A stretch of DNA of 64,000 bases, taken from contig JANFOE010000053.1 in NCBI GenBank assembly GCA_025667525.1, forward strand, positions 560,501-624,500, in the 5' to 3' direction. The notes beneath the pieces were generated by a model. It was not told the DNA's origin and did no database searches. It saw only the letters and a program-made list of their open reading frames with translations. How positions within the stretch are numbered: the stretch's first letter is position 1; the number at the start of each line of letters is the position of its first letter. The stretch is from Glebionis coronaria (lineage: Eukaryota; Streptophyta; Magnoliopsida; Asterales; Asteraceae). Below are positions 56,320-64,000 of this stretch, one piece after another. Made by a program: the position numbers and the translations under genes.

Positions 56320-56659
56320 TCTCTACTACTTATAAAGGCTGTATAATTTTTTTAAAAAAACTCTTCATTTCTATAATAAGTAATTTTTCTCAACACTTCT
56401 TTAATTAAATTATCAACATATCCATAATAAGACCAATAAAGGAATGTTTTAATATTGATGATATAACAGTCTGACTTTTTAACATGGAAACACCCCAATT
56501 CTAAGGAAACCATTTAATCACCAGTTTCAATATAATCAAAACTTCTTCTATAAGATTCATGAGAATAAAATGTAGTTATAATCATCCATTAATATTCTAC
56601 AACCCCTAGAGATTCAAACATACGACAAAATCACCTACACAACCCTCATTATTGCCGCC

Positions 56660-57490
56660 GCCATAACCATAATGATCGCCGCCTTCTGCCTTTCCACCAT
56701 GTGTTGGTGGTTTCGGTTTGTTGAGTCGGGTTTCGTTGTTTTCTGGTTTTTGGTGTGCTTGGTGGTTTCGAGTGTCTTTGGTGGTTTTGATGTGCTTTGT
56801 TGTGTGGATATATGTTTAGGATCTTTGTATTTTGATGATTTCAGTGTGCTCGGCGTCTTCTTATGGTATATGATTTTTATTTACAACATCTCATGGTTTT
56901 TTTATATAATATTGCCTTTCAAGTGTCAACAGATGATTGATGCATCTGAATGAACACAATTTATATTCAACTCGAGTAAGTTTGGTGGTCTAAATTTTAA
57001 TTGTTGAATTTTCCAGATTAATTGATGCAAGCCAACTGTTTGATAAAATGCTTGAACATATGAATAGAGTGATTCATATATAAGATATAGGTTATGCTTT
57101 GTCTTTGTTATTCATTGATATTTAGCCAAATTCAGTGTGCTCTTTTTTAAGGGTGTCTGGATTTGCTTAAAAGCAAATCAACTATTAATGGTGTTTTCAA
57201 AAGTACTTTTTATTAGCTTCAACTACGTATTCAAAAATTAACAGGTAATGCTGCCACCCTCATATATGTCTAACACTAATCTCACAAACCCACTCCCCAT
57301 TATGTGCTCTCTGTAAATCAAAATCCGCATACACCCACTGTCGTCGCCACTTTTGTTGCCGTCTGCCAAACCAATTACCATGATTTGGGTGGACTAGGTG
57401 GTTTTAGTGCGCTTGGTGGTTTCGATGTGTTTGTGGTGGTTTTGAGTCGTTTGTCTCAGATCCAAGGTACTTTCTGTTTGCTCTATTGAA
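56660..57490 (+). other. duplicated GTTTTGGTGG-rich segments
   Basis: Two similar tracts (56700-56800 and 57385-57465) share TGGTGGTTT.GATGTG words and give short open frames rich in Val, Phe and Gly. They could be a captured, duplicated gene scrap but no domain is recognisable. Confidence 0.35.
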
Positions 57491-57540
57491 AAAAGGGCGT
57501 GATCGATGTGATTTAGGTTTTATATACCTCATATCATTAA

Positions 57541-57655
57541 TTTCATATATTTACGATTGTTTAGCATTTAAGTAATTCTTTGATTTACTTTATATTGATT
57601 AAGACATAGCTATGGTATTGATTAAGACATAGCTATGGTGAATTACATCTCACTA
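57541..57655 (+). repeat. direct repeat, left copy
   Basis: TTTACGATTGTTTAGCAT through ATTGATTAAGACATAGCTATGGT to GAATTACATCTCA matches 61468-61553. In this copy the 21-bp word ATTGATTAAGACATAGCTATG is doubled. Confidence 0.85.
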
Positions 57656-57687
57656 TTATAAAGCTTATCGTGGAAATATGACTGTGG

Positions 57688-58964
57688 AGACTCGTAACCA
57701 TGTTTGGCGTTCCTTTCCAGTACACATTGAGCATGTGGGTAAATTAGTCGAAGTTTCCTATTTAGCTTGTACATTCTATATTGACACTATTGTTAAACCT
57801 TAGAATTACAATATCGTTCTAATTACTGTTTCAGACTCTAGGACACATGTCTAAGTCTCATGTGTTCATTTTGATGTTTGTGCTTACAGGATATTACTTG
57901 CTCGGTTAGAGTACTTGCGAGAGATTCTCCTGATTAAAGAAGACGACTTTTTGACTTTTGATGCATTGGTACTTCTCTCTACTTTGATAGATTGTTCAGT
58001 AACATGCTTGCTTTCATTTTTGTATAAGAATATTGTCTAATGATGACAACACTGACATAGACAAGCTGCTCAATGTGTGGACGTGTTATCCGTTCAAAGG
58101 CAAATTATGGAATGATGATATTTGCTGACAAAAGGTTTGTATGCTTGGTCGTGTGATCTTCTACAAAAAAAATAAAATAGTTAATTCATTATTTTAAACT
58201 GCAAACTGCTAGGATGTAGGTTTATGTGGCAAACTGGATGGGTTTGTAGTAATGGATAGACTTGGAACGTTTTGTGGTCACAACGGGCTAGGTGAGGTTG
58301 CGTTGGTACATATAATTTCCGGTTTCCCATGTAGCTGATTCATGAAGTATGCATTGAAGATGTTGATTCAATTTTTTGATTTAGTAATGTAGGGGGTTGT
58401 CAAAACTATAATATACTTTGGTGACTTTAAAACTGTTCGGCCAGTCCATTACGGATATGAGTTTGATGCTAGCTTGGAATAACTTTCTCATGTCTGACAT
58501 TCTGACCGGCCCAAATTTGAGGTTTCATTACTAATTTGAAACCTGTAAGTATCAAGCTATGACCCATATACAGAATCATACCCATCCCCTCATTCACATA
58601 CTCTCTTACCTAGATAACCTGTTTTTACATTAACTGGTTAAACTTTCCCCCTCTTGTGACAAGCTGTCAAATCAACCATATTTTTTTATCTTATCGAAAA
58701 GCAACAACATAACCTCCAATATTGTGTTTTGTTATGGAGCTATTAATGTTAACAAACTCTATGTAATTATCTCACCCTGTATATGCAAGTCTAATTAAGA
58801 CGATCATTCTTTTTATATTAACTGAAGACTTGTTAATTGCTATACTATATTGTAGATATACCAAACATGACAAAAGCTCTAAATTGCCTGGATGGGTTCT
58901 ATCTCATCTACGTGAGGCCCACCTGAACTTGAGTACCGATATGGCTGTGCATATAGCAAGAGAG
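57688..58964 (+). pseudogene. XPD/ERCC2 (TFIIH helicase) gene fragment, four exons
   Basis: Four exons in correct order with introns: 57688-57734 (VTMFGVPFQYTLS), 57890-57968 (ILLARLEYLRE...FLTFDAL), 58061-58134 (QAAQC...RVIRSKANYGMMIFADK, helicase motif VI) and 58856-58964 (YTKHDKSSKLPGWVLSHLRE...IARE). Splice sites AG and GT are present at most borders. Together they cover about 95 residues near the C-terminus of XPD, the 5'-3' DNA helicase of TFIIH in repair and transcription. In exon three one G is missing at QCV-(G)RV, a frameshift, and the exon-one border is altered (Arg codon becomes Met). The rest of the gene is absent, so this is a captured or truncated copy. Confidence 0.85.
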
Positions 58965-59269
58965 GTATGTCTTCCTGCTTTTATGATCCAAATTTGTTTA
59001 AAGTTGCTGAATTAGAGGTGTCAATAATTATCTTTGACCGGTCAAACAACTAAAAGATGGTTAAAATGGAACACGTCAAACTGGTAAAAGTCACCTATGT
59101 TCTCAGATGCCTTAAACTTCCCTAATTGTTTAAAGCGTTAAGATTATTATATAGTAATATAGCTTATTATTTAGCAATATAGCTTATTTATATTTGAAAG
59201 GCAGCAATATAGCTTATTTGATTGTACATCAAGTATTTATAAACTTAAAAAGATAGAAAAAAACGGTTA

Positions 59270-59465
59270 AGGGTGTCCGACCCGAGCCTACCCGTTTTGG
59301 TATGTTATTCAGCCAAGCCGAGCTCGAGCATAACAGGGCGTGAGCTCGGCTCGAAAATCACAAGTTAGGCCCGATCTAGGCTGGATAGCTCGGCAATCAT
59401 TAATCGACAAAGCTTGAGCTCGGCTCGAATAAGGCTCGATCTCAGCTCGAAAACCTCGAATTTAT
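59270..59465. repeat. GAGCTCGGCTCGA-rich repeat
   Basis: Recurring GAGCTCGGCTCGA and CCGAGC words with a start GGGTGTCCGACCCGAGCC. Such sequence is common in plant hAT-type MITEs, but I see no clean TIR or TSD. The remaining 58965-61467 shows no gene I can assign. A CAGGCAAATGGCA at 60785 might be a decayed further XPD exon. Confidence 0.4.
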
Positions 59466-61467
59466 TAACTAATTATATATATACTCAATTGTTGAAGGAA
59501 AAGACGTCGTATTACATCGATTGGGCTATGTCAAAATTTTGGGCTCACGGTTGGATTCGTGTTTTAGAATTAGTTATACAATCCGTATAAAAACATAATA
59601 TTGATAGAAATACATGATGATGCAAGTTTCTTGGTGAGGGGTTTTGATTGTTTACACTGGTCATATAATAGAGTGCTCAAAATAGCCGAAAAGATGTTCG
59701 ACTTCTCTTGCATAGTTATAAACGCATTGGAGATGCATTTCATAGAAGTAGATAAGTTCATGTAATCATGGCCAACTTTAGTTTCAGTTTGTAGTGCCTA
59801 TTCAGTTAGATAGTAGTCAGGGTAGTAATTGGAAAGGGGGGCTTTTAAAATCGCAGGCCTCATACAACAATGTCATCAACTGAATTTCTTTACGTCGTCT
59901 GCTAACAGGGTACGAAATGGCTACCAAAAACACCTAAGAGAATCTTTTTTTTTCTTCGTAAAAGGAAGCTTTACCGTTAGGATTGTGTCACCGATTAATG
60001 CATTGGCCTAACTATGTGTTTTATGCATTTCTACTAGAATTTATGTCTTAGATGGTCCTGAGGCTATTATCATTGGTCTGAAAATTTTGTCTACAAAACC
60101 TTTATAGTTAGATTTTGTTTTTGAACGACAAATCTGGATAATTAGTAGAACATACTTTTTACGATGTCAAAAAACAGTAAAACAACAACGCTTTATGCAC
60201 AAAGGCTAACAAATATATAAAAAAATAGTGGCTCTATTTATTTTACCGCGGTTGTTTCCCCTTTATCTAAAAAAAACCAGTGGCTTTATTTATAATAGAT
60301 GGACTTTTTACAAAGATTTCAAGTTACAAAAATGGCTGCACATACTTAACGACTGCAATTGTATTACTTGAATACTATAACTTACTTTTTTTATTTCAAT
60401 TAGAAAAACAACCATATCTAATTCTATAATAATACGGAGTATTTGTTTAACTGCGACTAAATGTTCAAGAGCGTATTTACAAAAAGGTACTTTAAGTAAA
60501 TGGATCGTGGTGTGGATGTCTGAGTAAATATGCATATATGTATTGTTTGCTACGATACTTTGTGACTAAAGACGAGAAAAAGAAATAGGTACACCATTTA
60601 TATGTAACATCATGCTTCAGGCCAAATTTTATGCTTCAAATGATTTTCCATTTTGTCATTTTCATTTGGATTCTGGGAAAATATATCTTTATCATTACTA
60701 TGTGAATCTGTTTCCCTCCTTTCAAATCGTGATTGTGTCTCTTTTCGTATTGCGTTTATTTTTGTTCTGCCGATTTTATTCACACTTAACTCTATGTTTT
60801 ACAGGCAAATGGCAATAAGTAGCATGAGTCTGTGAAATCAAGGACTTCTTTACGCGTGTTTCATTCGTTTGACGCTGCATAAGCAGTAAGTTTCCTATTT
60901 GATATTTGATTCTGAGAAGTATCCGTGCATAGCATATCTCTTATTATCCTTAACTCTAAATCATAGTATTACATACGAGAAGCCTATATAATAAGTATGT
61001 CATGCCCTTACACGAACTCTTATGTGCAGTTGCATACACCTGTAAGAGCTGAAACGCAATGAACCGTAGAGCTACAACATCATACTAACCAGCATATTCT
61101 TTTTTATTGGCCACCTGTATCTTGATTATGTCCTTTTGAAAAAAAAAAGATAAATGAGATGACATTCCAATCAATTAAATGGTTTTTTGTTCTTTTAAGC
61201 AGATAAAAGAGGCATTATTATTTGGTGGAAACAAAAGTTGTGTGTTTTGAGGGGTTAGAGACATCAAAGAAAAAGGTTGAATGAAGGCTTCTTTTGAGTC
61301 CCAATTTGCTTAGAAAGTGTAAGTGCATTATAGAGTATAAAAAATGGATAATCAAGTTGCCAAATACAATGTGTACATACTTTAAAGGGTTGATCACTTA
61401 AAAGTCTGTATGTAGCTATGTCTTACGAAGAGATTTACCAAAGCTAAATAGGCAACTTCGACTTACT

Positions 61468-61553
61468 TTATATTTACGATTGTTTAGCATGTAAGTAATT
61501 ATTTGATTTACTTTATATTGATTAAGACATAGCTATGGTGAATTTCATCTCAA
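61468..61553 (+). repeat. direct repeat, right copy
   Basis: Matches 57541-57655 (single copy of the doubled word). The two copies enclose the XPD fragment. Confidence 0.85.
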
Positions 61554-61834
61554 ACCAGTTACCAAGAGAATGAGCATATTTGATTGTAATGAAGATAGAA
61601 AGGTTATTAATTTATCACTATGTCTTAAAATTTGTTAACCTTGGATATTAGATTTTATCCGATAATAATTGATGTAATGTTTCACTTTCATTAATACAAA
61701 ATCTTTGTATATACGTTTTGATACATGCTTACTTGAGATTTTATGTAAGTTTGAATTTTCGTATGGTACGACAGTTTCCATAACACTTTGATCTTACCAC
61801 AACATAACGTTTCGTAAATTATCTATCGCCAAGC

Positions 61835-61867
61835 AAATTCCGCAGCTATGCGCGGGTAATCGCCTAG
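61835..61867 (+). terminator. Helitron-2 3' hairpin and CTAG end
   Basis: CCGCAGCTATGCGCGG can form a short stem (CCGC/GCGG), followed by GTAATCGC and CTAG, then T. This is the rolling-circle end signal of Helitrons, not a transcription terminator. Confidence 0.65.
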
Positions 61868-61982
61868 TTTATATATAGGCGTGAATTTCTAATTGTTGCT
61901 AAAAGGAAATAAAACTATTTACAAAGTATTACAAACGTGTAGTTTTACATCCTCTCAAGTTGGAGGCTCTGCAAGTCCTAAC

Positions 61983-62919
61983 TGTTGTAGTTATAATATT
62001 GTTGGCCCAAATTTTGGTGTGTCTATCAAAGTTAAGTTTTGATTAGCTTGTTTAATAAACTATGTATTAATTATAAATACATATGTTATCAAATGTACTC
62101 ACAGAAATACAATCAATGTATATTATTATTATACATGGTATCAAAGATAAAGGTAAGATCCATTAATATATTTTGTTATCCTCCGATCATCGGCTATATG
62201 CCCATAATCCGGAGGGATTCCTTTACTTTTGCTTTATTGCTTTTCTTTCACTAGGATTATTTTTTCTTTTTTCGTGATCTATGCATAAACCTTAAATCCT
62301 AGCCGTCACAAAATAGTTATCCTCCGGTCATCGATCACGCGCAGATGATTCGGAGAAAACCCGCTTAATTTTTTTCCGCTTTATTGATTTCAATAATTAG
62401 TCTTTTTTAATCCAATAAACCCTAGCATCCAAAACCCTTGCTGTCATAACACATCTCCTATTGATTTAAGAGTCAATAATTATTTTTTTTTCTCTCATCA
62501 CCTTTACTTTTTTGTTTTATCGTCGAAAATCATAGCCATTTTTCGAAAATAGTGGGTCAAAAAATATCGCTCCTAACCAAAAGGCAAAGCAAGCCACGCA
62601 AAGGAGGAAGCCGCAAGCAGCGACAACTACGCCGTCGAATACAATTTTACTTCCGTCTCAACAAACAACAAAGAAGATGATAGAAGAACGTGCTTTCAAT
62701 ATATGTTCAGTTTGTCCGTCGAGAAGCCTCCCGTTCAAACTGTGGGAGAGTGTTAGATTATATAGTTGGCCCAAACCTTATTGTGGGTTTGAGTCCATTA
62801 GGTTAGGTTTTTATTAGCTTGTTTAATAAACTATGTATTGATTATAAGTACTAGTATATATGTTATCAAATGTAATCACAAAAAGCACAATTAATATATA
62901 TTATCTTTGTTATTTTACA
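61983..62919 (+). mobile_element. TRIM-like miniature LTR retrotransposon
   Basis: LTRs 61983-62135 (153 bp) and 62751-62919 (169 bp), both TGTT...TTTACA/TATACA, share AGTTGGCCCAAA-type starts and the TTATTAGCTTGTTTAATAAAC core. Primer-binding site TGGTATCAAAG directly follows the first LTR at 62136. The polypurine tract CTGTGGGAGAG precedes the second. A perfect 5-bp TSD CTAAC flanks it (61978-61982, 62920-62924). The 615-bp interior has no open frame and contains two copies of a TTATCCTCCG.TCATCG motif (62176, 62320). Confidence 0.9.
62136..62146 (+). other. TRIM primer-binding site
   Basis: TGGTATCAAAG, initiator tRNA-Met type, immediately after LTR1. Confidence 0.75.
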
Positions 62920-63378
62920 CTAACTTGTGAGAAAGATGAGAATCTTGAACTTTTCCAGATGATTGTCTTGTGACTCGATAGTCGCAATAAATCACCGTAA
63001 TATAAAATGCGATGATTTTTTGAATTCAAATCTAAAATATGAATAGTATTACATGTGAGAAAAGTTTTTTAACATTAATTATTTTTTTTAACATTAATTA
63101 TTATCTAAAATATTTATTATGAACTCAAATATAAATATAATATTAAAATATAAAATAATTCTAAAGTTTTAAACCTACAAACAAGCTAACACTATTAGAC
63201 GACACGTGTCTTTGTTGGAAAAAATCAAATAGCATTTTTCATTATTCCATTTATACCCTAACAAACTCTTAATAAATTTAATTTATAAAAAGATCTTTAT
63301 TCTTTCTACGGGTTTTCTTCACTTTAATTATTTTTACTTTTTTATTTCTTCATGAAAAACATGATTTCTTGTCTTTAA

Positions 63379-63592
63379 GGCTGGGCACAACGCCCCAGAA
63401 ATGTTTCGGTCGATCGTCGGTCGCGACCGAATCGTCGCGTTGCGGCGATTCGGTCGCCGGTGCAAATTGTGGGCTAATCGACCTTAGTCACGACTGATTT
63501 CATGTGTGTGTTTGTGTTTGTGTAAAATCTTGTATTTGTGTTTGTGTTTGTGTTTGTGTTTGTGTTTGTGTTTGTGCAAATTGTGCCCAGCC
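63379..63592. mobile_element. PIF/Harbinger-like MITE
   Basis: Perfect 12-bp inverted ends GGCTGGGCACAA / TTGTGCCCAGCC flanked by TAA on both sides, the 3-bp TSD of Harbinger elements. The interior has a CGGTCG-rich half (63405-63460) and a TTTGTG hexamer run (63507-63575). The interval 62925-63378 is AT-rich with no gene. Confidence 0.75.
63507..63575. repeat. (TTTGTG)n hexamer run
   Basis: About ten GTTTGT units in the right half of the MITE, the source of the Gln-Thr-repeat open frame on the minus strand. Confidence 0.9.
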
Positions 63593-63767
63593 TAAAAAAA
63601 AATATATATATATATTTATTATATAATTAATACTATATACTGTAAAAAGAAATGTAAAAATCTTGTATTCGAAAGTTAAAATTTTATTCAATACTAATAA
63701 AACTTGAAAATACTGAAATACAATAGGAAATGCAATACGATACTAAAAATAAAATTACATAATACGA

Positions 63768-64000
63768 TTAATCAGTTCCCGGATCCGAATCCGATAACAG
63801 ACCACAAGGAAACTCCCAACGCAATGTTTCTTCTTCATCTTCTTCCGCCATAATTTGCGCCTCCCGCTCCCTTCTTTCCCTTTCTTCTTCTTCCTGCATT
63901 TGTCTCAACACTTTTTGATCTAGGTATTCTTGATACACCTCAATGTCAGTCATTCTGCCATCTGTGAGGTTTGGAATTGGAAAGGGTAGATCGGGCGACT
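63768..64000 (-). CDS. unrecognised protein, C-terminal part, leaves the window
   Basis: The minus-strand frame is open from the window edge to a stop at 63768. It reads SPDLPFPIPNLTDGRMTDIE, then a highly charged helix with RQMQEEEERERREREAQIMA, ending PCGLLSDSDPGTD. The first in-window Met (63953) is probably internal. The Glu/Arg-rich helix looks like a coiled coil. I cannot name a family. It may be a host gene or a transposon-associated protein, since MITE sequence lies close by. Confidence 0.45.
   Translation of the reverse strand, partial: SPDLPFPIPNLTDGRMTDIEVYQEYLDQKVLRQMQEEEERERREREAQIMAEEDEEETLRWEFPCGLLSDSDPGTD

Larger units (their letters stand above)
56320..61867 (+). mobile_element. 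Helitron-2 carrying XPD exons (probable)
   Basis: Left end TCTCTACTACTTATAAAGGC looks like a plant Helitron 5' end. The right end has CCGC...GCGG as a degenerate hairpin followed by GTAATCGCCTAG and then T. The host base on the left is G rather than the usual A, which lowers confidence in that boundary. No Rep or helicase is present, so it is non-autonomous. It holds a multi-exon fragment of a host helicase gene, a familiar Helitron behaviour. Confidence 0.6.

Noticed and set aside
60780..60837. Further XPD exon (RQMA after an AG acceptor)
   Set aside because: Only four residues resemble the expected FLRKMA and the following codons do not match.
49413..61867. One 12.4 kb Helitron from the ACCCGTG hairpin at 49424 to the CTAG end at 61867
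   Set aside because: The left hairpin is a 3' end on the minus strand, its helicase is also minus, and a proper 5' end with an empty-site match exists at 52230. Two Helitrons fit better.
63500..63691. Gln-Thr-repeat protein
   Set aside because: Caused by the TTTGTG hexamer run in a MITE.
1..64000. tRNA or rRNA genes and bacterial-type signals (Shine-Dalgarno sites, operons, IS elements)
   Set aside because: None seen on reading; the sequence is plant nuclear, and tRNA-like signals found are retroelement primer-binding sites or a SINE B box.

Overview
This window is plant nuclear DNA, almost certainly from a flowering plant with a repeat-rich genome. The retrotransposon polyprotein variants look most like those I know from daisy-family (Asteraceae) genomes. 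That lineage call is inference from family resemblance, not a database result. I find no convincing intact host gene. The window is a mosaic of nested LTR retrotransposons, DNA transposons, Helitrons and decayed gene pieces.

Layout. 1-1452: decayed CACTA (En/Spm-type) transposase gene on the minus strand. 1453-8198: minus-strand Ty3/gypsy element (gypsy-1) with leader ORF, gag and protease, but tandem repeats where pol should be; its 5' LTR is cut to 67 bp. 8199-13830: 5'-truncated Ty1/copia element (copia-1) with a complete 3' LTR. 13831-18121: LINE scrap, a MULE-type element with a 9-bp target-site duplication (TSD), a pogo/Lemi1-type remnant with a CENP-B-type DNA-binding domain and a C-terminal PIP box, and an Aurora-kinase pseudogene. 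18122-34161: copia-2, inserted in the Aurora copy, carrying an inverted reverse-transcriptase segment and itself split by the young gag-only element copia-3 (24402-32774). 34162-44430: gypsy-2, a decayed chromodomain-type element with 2.75-2.95 kb LTRs, inserted into the copia-2 3' LTR with TSD GTTGG; a MITE sits in a TA microsatellite in its leader.

44789-52500 is dominated by a palindromic AATCACATGTGATT repeat, interrupted by a SINE, a hAT-type MITE and a 2.8 kb Helitron whose empty site can be rebuilt from a neighbouring repeat unit. 52792-54632 is a second MULE-type element with long inverted repeats and a 9-bp TSD. 55190-55846 is an F-box pseudogene. 56320-61867 is a probable Helitron carrying four exons of XPD/ERCC2 DNA helicase with a frameshift. 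61983-62919 is a small LTR element (TRIM) with TSD CTAAC, 63379-63592 a Harbinger-like MITE, and the right edge holds the C-terminus of an unrecognised protein.

The most unusual item is inside copia-3, at 29131-30235. A four-hairpin module of about 150 bp is repeated in tandem. The stem sequences differ between copies but change on both sides together, so pairing is kept while primary sequence drifts. Such compensatory change suggests selection on RNA (or single-stranded DNA) structure. copia-3 lacks pol, has near-identical LTRs and an almost open gag-like frame, so it looks like a recently moved non-autonomous element that carries a structured-RNA cargo.
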